Source of the DNA: Nitrospirota bacterium
GTDB lineage: Bacteria > Nitrospirota > Nitrospiria > Nitrospirales > UBA8639
Length of the DNA: 30,358 nucleotides
Direction: 5' to 3'
Assembly: GCA_029865515.1 (NCBI GenBank)
Contig: JAOUGQ010000003.1
Span: forward strand, 1 to 30,358
Shown here: positions 8,757 to 16,900 of the stretch, piece after piece
Numbering within the stretch: position 1 is the first letter of the stretch
How the letters are laid out: each line of letters begins with the position of its first letter
Notes under the pieces: generated by a model
Told to the model about the DNA's origin: nothing
The model's database searches: none
The model's input: only the letters and a program-made list of their open reading frames with translations
Program-made: the position numbers and the translations under genes

Positions 8757-10848
8757 TATGGCCGGCTCCGGATTGGGCTTCCGAGGGAGTCCCAGTGCCG
8801 GTCAACCTAGCGACAATGTCTTTGACATTCCCGGATTTCATGGCTTCTTCCATGGTGTGCTTCGCTTGGTCAATCCCCTGATTGGCCACGTCCAGAGTTA
8901 TCGTAGTAGTTCCTATTTTTTCGGCATGTTTGATGATTAACGCTTTAGTGCAATCTCTCATAAATCCAGCGGGAGCTCTTTCCAATCGTTGGAGGGCATC
9001 AGGCTCCCACATGTACGGGTCTGCTCCATTGGCGTTGGTCGTATCTTCATTCTTAGATTCAGAGACCATAGTGGATGCCTCCCCAGCCGTTTTATTGGCA
9101 AAAATAGGTGTGTAGTCTTCGCTTGCCGCTTCTTGGATCATTGGTGCCGCATACTCCAACGTAATCGTGGTCATCCCCAGTTTCCTGGCGGTTTTTTCGA
9201 TTTTCGCTTTGGCCCGGCGCCGTTGGAAACCAGCGGGAACCGCTCGAATGGCTTCCCGTGCGTCTTTAGTCCACTGCATGGGAATATCGTCGTACGCCAC
9301 TTGCGTTTCTAACCCACCTTCCGCCTGGGCAGCCGCATCAAAAATAGATTTATCAACTTGTTTAAATTGTGTTCCATCCAGACCACAGACAGGGCACATA
9401 ACCGGATGTTCGCCTTTTCCAATGTATCCACATCCGCCACAAACATAATAATCTCTGGACATTCGAGCCAGGTAAGATTTGTTCCCGGCACTCAAAGGTG
9501 GGGAAACCTCCACCGGTTTTTCTTCCACCACCTTGGACATCATGCCGCTTAAAGTGGAACCCATCAAGTCCTGCGCAACTTCATTCCCTGCCTGCATGGC
9601 ATTCCGGTCAACTCCTGCCGCATCCAGAGTGCCACCCAATGTTTTCATCGCATCCATGGCGCCTTTGGGTAAAATATCACCAACCGCATCATCAATGACC
9701 GAATTACTGATGATAGTATGCCCCTTTTCAATGGCATATCGATGAATGGCCGTCTTTGCCACTCCCCTCGCAAAAACAGGTATTTTCTCCATCCGGCGAA
9801 GGGCTTCTTCCGTCCAGGCAATCGTATATTCAGCCTGGGTATCAATCGGAGGAACGAATTTCCTATTGGATATTAAGACGTTACAAGGAGCTGAACGCAA
9901 AAGATTTTCGGCATTGCTGCCAATATCCATATCATCATCGCTATGCACACCAATCCGTCCAACGATGAGCAACCAGGGCTGTTCTTTTCGAACATATTGA
10001 ATGATTTTCTCAAACGCTTTACCGTCAAGAAGGGTTGTTTTGATATCCGCTCCCTCTTCCTGTGCCACATCCCGCGAGACATCAAGATGGGACTGATAAA
10101 TTTTGGCTAACCCGCTGTCAATGACTTCCTCATGAAGTTTTTCCTGTTCTTTGAACCGAAACACTTTTCCGGCCTCTTCGTTCAAGACACCGGAAATGCT
10201 GTGAAATGCCGCATAATGAAAATAGGGATCAAATGCTGAGATCGCCTCGACCGGCTTATTGAAAGCCTTTCCCAGCGCTAGAGCAGTCTTTAACCCGCCA
10301 AAGGAGTAATGACTACCATCCACGGCTACCACAATTTTCCCACCGTTCATGGGTTTGGTATCTTTCACAATGAACATATCTGAATTCCGAACCCGTCGAA
10401 TGACTCGTTCAGTGTTACTTCCGATTACAGAGTCTTTCACCGCTCCGACTCCCAAAGCCCCCATAATGGTCAGGTCATATCCGTTTTTTGTAATATCTTC
10501 CGCAAGAGCCTTCCAGTTTCTTCCCTCAAGTGAACGTCGCTCCAGGGGAATGTTAGCCTCCGCACATTTCTGATCTACAAAATCCAAATAAGAATCAGTA
10601 ATAATTTGCAAGCCACGTGTGATAAGGGAATCATGAATTTGGCGTTGGCGATCCAATTCCTTTTCGTCATGATATTCCTCGGGAAGCCCTGCCTCCATCT
10701 GTTTAAACCGTTTATCATGCATCTTAGCGGCATACACGTGACTTCCCACGATTTTCGATCCAAAAATTTTAGCGAACTGCACTCCCAGCTCCACAGCCAT
10801 ATTCGAATGGTCTGAGTTATCAACCGGGACATATATTGTTTTATACAT
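8749..10848 (-). CDS. Tandem universal stress protein fused to three PCP_red domains and a rubredoxin-like knuckle
   Basis: A 699-residue soluble protein. Domain order: USP 1 (about 1-163, nucleotide motif GALGVGAVKDSVIGS at 130-144), USP 2 (about 170-328, GRIGVHSDDDMDIGS at 297-311), PCP_red 1 (344-385), a linker, a rubredoxin-like metal knuckle (C470, C473, C485, C488), PCP_red 2 (526-570) and PCP_red 3 (614-658). Both USP domains keep the G-x2-G-x9-G-S ATP-binding pattern. It begins an operon: AAGGAGG lies eight bases before the ATG, a very strong site. It overlaps the radical SAM gene downstream. Three PCP_red copies plus a rubredoxin site in one stress protein is unusual and suggests redox or tetrapyrrole sensing; the function is not known. 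Confidence 0.9.
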   Translation of the reverse strand: MYKTIYVPVDNSDHSNMAVELGVQFAKIFGSKIVGSHVYAAKMHDKRFKQMEAGLPEEYHDEKELDRQRQIHDSLITRGLQIITDSYLDFVDQKCAEANIPLERRSLEGRNWKALAEDITKNGYDLTIMGALGVGAVKDSVIGSNTERVIRRVRNSDMFIVKDTKPMNGGKIVVAVDGSHYSFGGLKTALALGKAFNKPVEAISAFDPYFHYAAFHSISGVLNEEAGKVFRFKEQEKLHEEVIDSGLAKIYQSHLDVSRDVAQEEGADIKTTLLDGKAFEKIIQYVRKEQPWLLIVGRIGVHSDDDMDIGSNAENLLRSAPCNVLISNRKFVPPIDTQAEYTIAWTEEALRRMEKIPVFARGVAKTAIHRYAIEKGHTIISNSVIDDAVGDILPKGAMDAMKTLGGTLDAAGVDRNAMQAGNEVAQDLMGSTLSGMMSKVVEEKPVEVSPPLSAGNKSYLARMSRDYYVCGGCGYIGKGEHPVMCPVCGLDGTQFKQVDKSIFDAAAQAEGGLETQVAYDDIPMQWTKDAREAIRAVPAGFQRRRAKAKIEKTARKLGMTTITLEYAAPMIQEAASEDYTPIFANKTAGEASTMVSESKNEDTTNANGADPYMWEPDALQRLERAPAGFMRDCTKALIIKHAEKIGTTTITLDVANQGIDQAKHTMEEAMKSGNVKDIVARLTGTGTPSEAQSGAGHNG

Positions 10849-10871
10849 CTAACAAGCCTCCTTACTGATTT

Positions 10872-10889
10872 CCGCTATACAAAAAGCGG
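10872..10889 (-). other. Short hairpin in the leader of the stress-protein operon
   Basis: CCGCT (10872-10876) pairs with AGCGG (10885-10889) around an eight-base loop. It sits about 15 bases upstream of the strong AAGGAGG site of the universal-stress gene. It could shape the mRNA leader or act as an operator half-site pair; the stem is only five base pairs. Confidence 0.3.
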
Positions 10890-11106
10890 CACCACACCCC
10901 TCGTCTCAATCGCCGGGAAATGCACATAAATAGCCGTTATTTTTCAAAGAAAATAAGAGCGGATCTTACCACTGGGAATTCTAGGTATGCAACCCGACGA
11001 CCATTTCTACCTTCCCAATACAAGGATCTATAAAATCTTATATTTTCAAATGTATTTAAACCTACGTATTAGGATTTTCCCCTGTCTTCACAATTTCCCC
11101 AAAAAC

Positions 11107-11120
11107 AGGTAAAAGTACCT
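11107..11120. repeat. Hairpin AGGTA-AAAG-TACCT
   Basis: A perfect five-base-pair stem with a tetraloop in the AT-rich region upstream of metK. No T-run follows, so it is not an intrinsic terminator. Confidence 0.4.
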
Positions 11121-11129
11121 ACATATCAA

Positions 11130-11164
11130 TTAAGTATTTCCCTAAACTTTATAGCTATACTTAA
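11130..11164. repeat. Perfect 8-bp inverted repeat TTAAGTAT / ATACTTAA
   Basis: Arms at 11130-11137 and 11157-11164 are exact reverse complements separated by 19 bases. The ten-base palindrome TATAGCTATA (11150-11159) overlaps the right arm. The arrangement could be an operator or an RNA stem. Confidence 0.5.
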
Positions 11165-11362
11165 GTAAGAGATCAACTACATAATGTGGGCATGATCCAG
11201 AAGTCCAATTAGAATTTTAGAAGACGGTAAATGTCGAGAGAGATTTTCGAAATTTATACCGAGGAAACATTCAAAACCTATGCTGTAAATTATTTTCCCG
11301 AGAATTGAGGAACGAGGAACGTGGATTTTTGGAAAAGATAAGAACATTTTTTATCTTGCCTT

Positions 11363-11417
11363 ACCTAAATTTATTTAATTGTTGCCTCTTAAACCTTCTC
11401 ATTAAAGGTATTTAGGT
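11363..11417. repeat. Nested inverted repeats ACCTAAAT / ATTTAGGT
   Basis: The outer arms at 11363-11370 and 11410-11417 are perfect 8-bp complements. Inside, ACCTT (11393-11397) pairs with AAGGT (11405-11409) over a seven-base loop. Together they could form a bent stem-loop about 200 bases upstream of metK. Confidence 0.45.
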
Positions 11418-11504
11418 GTAAAATTTTTCAAGCTTTAAGCAGATTAGTCCGAAAACATAAAATCCAACCAGATCTCACAGTTTGACATTAATCAATAATA
11501 AAAA

Positions 11505-11534
11505 TTGCATGGAACAGTGCTGTTTGTTTATATT
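11505..11534 (+). promoter_or_regulatory. Candidate metK promoter
   Basis: TTGCAT (11505-11510), an 18-base spacer and TATATT (11529-11534) form a plausible sigma-70-like promoter facing metK. A better -35 match, TTGACA at 11482-11487, lies upstream without a matching -10 at standard spacing. The start site would be near 11541, leaving a leader of about 78 bases. Confidence 0.3.
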
Positions 11535-11564
11535 GAATGTTTTGTGTTTTGCATTATTCACCAA

Positions 11565-11618
11565 CGAGTCCTAGCCCACGACGGGCATGCGGCTCAAGCA
11601 ATTGGTTAGGGGGATTCG
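11565..11618 (+). promoter_or_regulatory. Structured metK leader that can hide the ribosome binding site
   Basis: CGAGTCC (11565-11571) can pair, with one G-U, with GGATTCG (11612-11618), the seven bases directly before the metK ATG, and thereby occlude the G-rich Shine-Dalgarno region. Inside, GCCC (11574-11577) pairs with GGGC (11583-11586) over a five-base loop, and an alternative AGCC/GGCT pairing is possible. It does not match the SAM-I, SAM-II or SAH riboswitch consensus as I remember them. A SAM-linked translational switch is only a hypothesis. Confidence 0.3.
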
Positions 11619-12770
11619 ATGAGACAAACCAATTTTCTCTTTACCTCGGAATCGGTCACGGAAGGGCATCCCGATAAGATTGCCGATCAGATTTCCGACG
11701 GTATACTCGACGCGATCATCGCCAGAGACAAGAACTGTCGTGTGGCATGTGAAACCATTCTGACCACCGGAATCGCCTTTGTGGCAGGAGAAATCTCCAC
11801 ACGGGCATATGTGGAAATTCCTGACATCATTCGGGAGACGATTCGGGAAATTGGTTATACTGATGCAACCTGGGGGTTTGATTATAACACCTGCTCCGTA
11901 TTGACCTCCATTCATAACCAATCAGGTGACATTGCCATGGGGGTGGATTCAGGAGGGGCAGGCGATCAAGGACTTATGTTCGGATATGCCTCGAATGAAA
12001 CCCCTGAACTCATGCCGCTTCCCATTATTTTGGCCCACAAGCTCACCCGTCGCCTGGCAGAAGTTCGGAAAAAGAATATTCTCCCTTGGGTTCGGCCTGA
12101 CGGGAAATCACAAGTTACCGTAGAATACAAAAACGGAAAACCGGTTCGGATTGATACCATCGTGGTTTCCACCCAGCATAGTGATAACATCACTTCCAAA
12201 AAAATTGAAAAAGATGTGTTGGAAAAAGTGATCATCCCGGTCATGCCCAAAAAATTCTTCGATCCTAAATCAGTCAAATTTCATATCAATCCCACTGGCC
12301 GGTTCGTCACCGGGGGGCCCATGGGGGATACAGGATTAACCGGGCGAAAGATCATCGTTGACACCTATGGCGGGGTTGGCAGTCACGGCGGTGGAGCCTT
12401 TTCAGGAAAAGACCCAAGCAAAGTGGACCGGTCAGCCTCATACATGGCCCGTTACATTGCCAAAAACATTATTGCAGCCCAATTAGCAGAAAAATGCGAA
12501 GTACAATTGGCTTATGCAATTGGGGTCGCAGAACCAGTATCCATTTTGGTAGATACCAAGGGAACCGAAAAAACGGCCATTGAGCGAATTGAAAAATTAG
12601 TTGGCAAACATTTCCCATTAACCCCGAGGGGCATCATCGAGCACCTCAAGCTGCGACGCCCCATCTATAAAAAAACCGCCGCATACGGCCATTTCGGACG
12701 GAACGAACCTGGGTTTACCTGGGAAAAGACAGACAAAGCTGCGTTGTTACGAAGAGAAGCAGGGCTATAA
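11619..12770 (+). CDS. metK: S-adenosylmethionine synthetase
   Basis: A 383-residue cytosolic enzyme making S-adenosylmethionine from ATP and methionine, of normal family length. EGHPDK at 15-20 is the ATP/methionine site, GAGDQG at 113-118 is signature 1 and GGGAFSGKD at 257-265 is signature 2, the phosphate loop. The ATG at 11619 follows a run of five G (a usable Shine-Dalgarno) within the leader described above. An intrinsic terminator follows 26 bases after the stop, before ahcY, so the two methyl-cycle genes are probably at least partly separate transcripts. The many radical SAM enzymes in this window all depend on its product. Confidence 0.98.
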   Translation: MRQTNFLFTSESVTEGHPDKIADQISDGILDAIIARDKNCRVACETILTTGIAFVAGEISTRAYVEIPDIIRETIREIGYTDATWGFDYNTCSVLTSIHNQSGDIAMGVDSGGAGDQGLMFGYASNETPELMPLPIILAHKLTRRLAEVRKKNILPWVRPDGKSQVTVEYKNGKPVRIDTIVVSTQHSDNITSKKIEKDVLEKVIIPVMPKKFFDPKSVKFHINPTGRFVTGGPMGDTGLTGRKIIVDTYGGVGSHGGGAFSGKDPSKVDRSASYMARYIAKNIIAAQLAEKCEVQLAYAIGVAEPVSILVDTKGTEKTAIERIEKLVGKHFPLTPRGIIEHLKLRRPIYKKTAAYGHFGRNEPGFTWEKTDKAALLRREAGL

Positions 12771-12796
12771 TTTTAAGTCGCCTATGCAATCCAATC

Positions 12797-12829
12797 AGAG
12801 GGGACTGGGATAGACCGGCCCCTCTTTTT
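12797..12829 (+). terminator. Intrinsic terminator between metK and ahcY
   Basis: AGAGGGG (12797-12803) pairs with CCCCTCT (12819-12825). An inner CTGG/CCGG helix extends the stem, and four further T follow the stem's final T. This is a good rho-independent terminator. It ends only 38 bases before the ahcY start and could also act as an attenuator for ahcY. Confidence 0.8.
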
Positions 12830-12867
12830 CTAGTTGTCCATAACTAATGAGGAAGGAAGAAATACCT

Positions 12868-14250
12868 ATGAGCACTGCGACTATGACCAAAACCTCATTT
12901 ACTGATTATAAGGTTGCTGACATCCGTTTGGCTGATTGGGGTCGTAAGGAATTACGCATTGCCGAAACAGAAATGCCGGCACTGATGTCCCTTCGAGAAA
13001 AATATCGAGATTCCAAACCATTGAAAGGCGCCAAAATTCTTGGTTGCATTCATATGACCATTCAAACCGGCGTGCTAATTGAAACGCTCATCGAACTTGG
13101 CGCTGAAGTACGCTGGTCTTCCTGTAACATCTTTTCAACACAGGATCACGCCGCCGCCGCCATCGCCGCAAAGGGTATTTCTGTGTACGCCTGGAAAGGT
13201 GAAACGGCAGAAGAATATGAGTGGTGCCTGGAGCAAACCATTTTAAAAAATGGCCAACCATGGGATGCCAATATGGTGTTGGACGATGGCGGTGACTTGA
13301 CGCTCATGCTCCACGAAAAATATCCAGCCATATTGGACCACGTTCATGGGATTACTGAAGAAACAACCACCGGGGTGCACCGTCTACAGGAAATGTTAAA
13401 AAAGGGCACATTAAAAGTTCCTGCGATCAATGTGAACGACTCGATTACCAAATCAAAAAATGACAATAAGTATGGCTGTCGCCATAGCTTGAATGATGCC
13501 ATCAAGCGGGGGACTGACCACCTCCTAGCCGGGAAAAAGGCTCTCGTGATCGGCTACGGCGATGTCGGAAAAGGGTCGGCTCAATCACTCCGTCAAGAAG
13601 GCATGATTGTCAAAATTTCAGAAATCGATCCGATCTGCGCTATGCAAGCCTGCATGGATGGGTATGAAGTAGTCTCTCCCTACAAAGATGGGATCAATAC
13701 AGGCAAAGTCGAAGACATTAACTACACCCTCCTTCAACACACCGACTTGGTCGTCACGGCCACTGGCAACTTGAATGTCTGCGATTCGGCAATGTTGCAA
13801 ACCCTCAAATGCGGAGCCGTGGTGTGTAATATCGGGCACTTCGATAATGAAATCGATACCGCGTTTATGCGCAAGAACTGGGAGTGGGAGGATGTAAAGC
13901 CTCAGGTGCATACGGTATATCGTGATAAAGCCAGCAATGATCACCTCATCTTGCTATCCGAAGGACGATTGGTAAATTTGGGAAATGCGACTGGTCACCC
14001 CTCACGAATTATGGATGGTTCATTTGCAAACCAAGTCCTCGCTCAAATCTACCTCTACGAACAAAAATTTGCTGACCAAAAAGATGCAAAAATCACGGTG
14101 CAGGTCTTACCGAAATGTCTCGATGAAGAAGTGGCTGCCCATATGGTTCGGGGGTTTGGGGGCGTCATCACGAAGCTCACTCCGTCTCAGGCCGACTATA
14201 TTCACGTTCCTGTCAATGGCCCTTTCAAAGAGGACAGCTACAAGTATTAA
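12868..14250 (+). CDS. ahcY: S-adenosylhomocysteine hydrolase
   Basis: A 460-residue NAD-dependent enzyme that splits S-adenosylhomocysteine into adenosine and homocysteine, relieving inhibition of methyltransferases. Seen: KYGCRHS at 201-207, the NAD-binding GYGDVGKGSA at 229-238, GNATGHPS, and the C-terminal FKEDSYKY, which reaches into the neighbouring subunit's NAD site. The first in-frame ATG at 12847 is rejected because the sequence right after it, AGGAAGGAAG, is the Shine-Dalgarno site for the ATG at 12868. It follows metK after a terminator, completing the methyl cycle apart from methionine synthase. Confidence 0.97.
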   Translation: MSTATMTKTSFTDYKVADIRLADWGRKELRIAETEMPALMSLREKYRDSKPLKGAKILGCIHMTIQTGVLIETLIELGAEVRWSSCNIFSTQDHAAAAIAAKGISVYAWKGETAEEYEWCLEQTILKNGQPWDANMVLDDGGDLTLMLHEKYPAILDHVHGITEETTTGVHRLQEMLKKGTLKVPAINVNDSITKSKNDNKYGCRHSLNDAIKRGTDHLLAGKKALVIGYGDVGKGSAQSLRQEGMIVKISEIDPICAMQACMDGYEVVSPYKDGINTGKVEDINYTLLQHTDLVVTATGNLNVCDSAMLQTLKCGAVVCNIGHFDNEIDTAFMRKNWEWEDVKPQVHTVYRDKASNDHLILLSEGRLVNLGNATGHPSRIMDGSFANQVLAQIYLYEQKFADQKDAKITVQVLPKCLDEEVAAHMVRGFGGVITKLTPSQADYIHVPVNGPFKEDSYKY

Positions 14251-14675
14251 TTGTGGCTCCCCGGATTAATGCATTTCTGGTCGATGACTCGTCCTGAGTC
14301 CGTTACGAATCGAAATGGGAGAGTCAACCAAAATTGAGATGCTCAATTTAAAAGGACTATATGGTCGAATTTTGTGGAAAGTACTCACAAAGAATTGCAG
14401 GACTAGCTTTTCCCCATGAATCTGGTATCCTAGGTATATAAAGTGAGTGAATGATATTTCTTTCCAACGGGAGATTTCCTCTTTACAACTAACCAATTTA
14501 GCGGGTATTCTAATCCCACTCTTTTACATGGGCAGGTCTTTACCTGTATTTTTCGGTGCAACCCTCCCACGTTTATGTAAAAGAGATACCAATCCCAGGT
14601 TTTATTCACTAACTAATCTCTCACCAAAGGGAACCTTCCGTTTGGTGTGGGAGATATGCAAGGACTTAGACTGCT
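14251..14675. other. Intergenic region between ahcY and the desaturase
   Basis: No credible gene lies in these 425 bases; an ORF opening at 14447 only overlaps the desaturase out of frame. TTGAGA (14334-14339), 17-18 bases, then CTATATG (14357-14363) is a possible promoter for the desaturase. A GACTC/GAGTC hairpin near 14286-14300 lacks a T-run. Confidence 0.4.
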
Positions 14676-15536
14676 ATGTCACGAACCTTAGATCCTTCCT
14701 TAGCCGGGACTCCACAACGGGATTATCCCACAATGTTTTTGTTTGGGCTTATTGTAATGACCACAATCATCGGGCTCCCGGTGTATGCTTATTTTTATGA
14801 TTTTTCCTGGTTAGACTGGACAATGTTCATCACCCTTTACATGATCACAGGACTAGGCATTACGGTTGGGTATCATCGGTTAATTACCCATCGGAGCTTC
14901 AAATGCCCCAAGTGGGTCGAAGCCGCTTTCTTAATCGCTGGGGGTATGGCGTTAGAAAACTCCGCGTTACGTTGGGCTGGTGATCATATCAGGCATCATG
15001 CTCGTTGCGACCAGAAGGAAGATCCCTATAACGCTACGTTGGGCTTTTGGCACAGCCATTGTGGCTGGATTTTTTGGAAAGATCCCAATCGTGATCCCAA
15101 ATATGCCACCCGCCTCTTACAGGACCCTCTGATTATGTGGCAAAACAAATATTACCTTCCCATTGTCCTTACAGGACTAGCCCTCCCTTTCGTAGTTGGA
15201 CTTATCTATAACGGATGGATTGGGGGTATCGGATGTTTTCTCTTAGCCGGGCTCGCCCGCGCCTTCTTTGTCTTAAATTCAACTTTCTTTATTAATTCCA
15301 TTTGCCATATTTGGGGTGATCAACCCCATGGAACATCCAATTCGAGCCGCGATAGTTGGTGGATTTCTCTACTCACCTTCGGGGAGGGTTACCATAACTA
15401 TCATCATATGTACCAAAGTGACTACCGGAATGGGGTGCGCTGGTACAATTTTGATCCATCCAAGTGGCTTATTTGGACGTTGAGTAAATTGGGGTTAGCC
15501 TATGACCTCAGGCGTCAGTCCCCTGACCAGTCGTAG
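14676..15536 (+). CDS. Membrane acyl-CoA (delta-9 type) fatty acid desaturase
   Basis: A 286-residue di-iron membrane desaturase. The three histidine boxes are HRLITH (67-72), HIRHH (104-108) and HNYHH (240-244), plus H211 in NSICHIWG, as in stearoyl-CoA-type delta-9 desaturases. Four main hydrophobic segments fit the family (about 20-40, 48-66, 160-180, 185-205). It would introduce a double bond into acyl chains using oxygen and an external electron donor; no fused cytochrome b5 or ferredoxin domain is present. AAGGA lies 11 bases before the ATG. It is flanked by unrelated genes and looks monocistronic. Confidence 0.93.
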   Translation: MSRTLDPSLAGTPQRDYPTMFLFGLIVMTTIIGLPVYAYFYDFSWLDWTMFITLYMITGLGITVGYHRLITHRSFKCPKWVEAAFLIAGGMALENSALRWAGDHIRHHARCDQKEDPYNATLGFWHSHCGWIFWKDPNRDPKYATRLLQDPLIMWQNKYYLPIVLTGLALPFVVGLIYNGWIGGIGCFLLAGLARAFFVLNSTFFINSICHIWGDQPHGTSNSSRDSWWISLLTFGEGYHNYHHMYQSDYRNGVRWYNFDPSKWLIWTLSKLGLAYDLRRQSPDQS

Positions 15537-15644
15537 TCACACTTAACTACAAGTCAGACAACCCATCGGCCTGGACTTGGATTACCAGTCTAAGTTCCAC
15601 CTGATTCATTCTGCCGCCCGGTCGGCCTTCCACTGACCACATTA

Positions 15645-15672
15645 TTGCGGACTTGAGAGACCGTGTGATAAA
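15645..15672 (+). promoter_or_regulatory. Possible promoter of the arginine-lysine cluster
   Basis: TTGCGG (15645-15650), 16 bases, then GATAAA within TGATAAAT (15666-15673). If used, transcription would begin near 15680, which supports starting argD at 15704 rather than at the upstream TTG. Both hexamers are imperfect. Confidence 0.25.
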
Positions 15673-15703
15673 TTCGCCTGCATTCACGCGGGTTTTTGAA
15701 AAT

Positions 15704-16897
15704 ATGCTCACAATTGAACTCCAAGAAAATACTGGCCGGTATCTCATGAATACCTATACCCGCCTCCCCGTTTCGCTGGTCCGCGGAAATGGATGCCTGG
15801 TGTATGACGCAGAAGGCCGTGAATATCTCGATTGTCTGGCTGGGATTGCCGTTAATGTCTTAGGCCATGCCCACCCAGATCTTGTGGATACCATCACACG
15901 GCAAGCCCGGCAACTCATTCATACCTCAAATCTGTTTTATACCGAGCCCCAAACCAAACTGGCTCAACGTCTGGTGGAACTGTCCTTTGCAGACAAGGTG
16001 TTTTTTTGCAATAGCGGCGCGGAGGCCAACGAGGCAGCCATAAAGTTAGCTCGGCGGTATGCACACAACACTTTTGGGCCAGAACGCTTTGAAATTCTGA
16101 CCATGGTGAATTCCTTTCATGGACGAACATTGGCCAGTCTCAGCGCAACCGGCCAACCCAAATTACAAGAAGGCTTCGGGCCGCTTGTTCCCGGATTTCG
16201 ATACATTCCCTTCAATGATCTGGAGGCTTTGAAAGCCAATATTACCCCACAAACCGCAGCCGTGATGTTAGAACCCATTCAGGCTGAGGGTGGGGTCATG
16301 GTGCCCCATCCCGAATACCTGAAAGGCCTTCGAAAGTTCTGCACAGAGCGACAAATCCTCCTGATTTTTGATGAGGTCCAAACCGGGATGGGACGTACGG
16401 GGACATTGTTTGCCTATCAACAGTTTGGAATTCAACCTGACATTATGACTTTGGCCAAAGGGCTGGGTGGAGGGATCCCCATAGGGGCCTGTCTAGCCAC
16501 GGACAACGTCTCTGCTGCGTTTGAACCAGGAACCCACGCATCCACCTTTGGCGGAAATCCGCTAGCCTGTGCGGTTGCCTTAAAAGTATTGGATCTCCTC
16601 ATTGAAGGCGGAAAGCTGGAACAGAGCCTGGTTGCCGGTCACTATTTAGCTAAAGGACTCGGCTCACTGAAAGAACAATTCTCCTGCATTCGTGAAGCAC
16701 GGGGCATGGGACTGTTACAGGGACTGGAATTATCCATTGACGGAAAACCGCTCGTCCTCGAATGCCTTCAACGCCGGGTCCTGATAAACTGCACCATGGG
16801 ACGAGTACTCCGATTTGTCCCACCTTTAATCATTAGCACCACGCAGATTGATCAACTCCTGTCCGTCCTCTCTGACGTCCTTTCTAAACAGCGATAA
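15704..16897 (+). CDS. argD: Acetylornithine aminotransferase
   Basis: A 397-residue class III PLP aminotransferase that converts N-acetylglutamate semialdehyde to N-acetylornithine. Members often also act as succinyldiaminopimelate aminotransferase in lysine synthesis, which would fit the lysine genes downstream. Seen: NSGAEANEAAIK at 103-114 (phosphate-binding), FDEVQTGMGRTG with D223 holding the PLP ring, and the Schiff-base lysine K252 in TLAKGLGGG. The frame extends to a TTG at 15653, but the ATG at 15704 gives a normal N-terminus; neither has a strong ribosome binding site. It is the first gene of a nine-gene same-strand cluster, with argF three bases after its stop. Confidence 0.93.
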   Translation: MLTIELQENTGRYLMNTYTRLPVSLVRGNGCLVYDAEGREYLDCLAGIAVNVLGHAHPDLVDTITRQARQLIHTSNLFYTEPQTKLAQRLVELSFADKVFFCNSGAEANEAAIKLARRYAHNTFGPERFEILTMVNSFHGRTLASLSATGQPKLQEGFGPLVPGFRYIPFNDLEALKANITPQTAAVMLEPIQAEGGVMVPHPEYLKGLRKFCTERQILLIFDEVQTGMGRTGTLFAYQQFGIQPDIMTLAKGLGGGIPIGACLATDNVSAAFEPGTHASTFGGNPLACAVALKVLDLLIEGGKLEQSLVAGHYLAKGLGSLKEQFSCIREARGMGLLQGLELSIDGKPLVLECLQRRVLINCTMGRVLRFVPPLIISTTQIDQLLSVLSDVLSKQR

Positions 16898-16900
16898 GTC

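Larger units (their letters stand above)
10849..11618. other. Long AT-rich divergent intergenic region
   Basis: This 770-base gap lies between the divergent stress-protein operon and metK. It is visibly more AT-rich than the genes and has no ORF with coding character. It holds several perfect inverted repeats, listed separately, and should contain promoters for both directions. No tRNA or recognisable riboswitch was seen. Confidence 0.7.

Noticed and set aside
7374..10848. Bacteriochlorophyll synthesis genes suggested by PCP_red domains
   Set aside because: No BchB, BchN or BchL catalytic domain is present; PCP_red also occurs outside phototrophs.
11401..11618. Known SAM-I, SAM-II or SAH riboswitch before metK
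   Set aside because: The conserved core sequences I know for these classes are not present; only an unclassified hairpin arrangement is seen.
14447..14800. ORF of 117 codons upstream of the desaturase
   Set aside because: It overlaps the desaturase in another frame and has no coding character or conserved motif.
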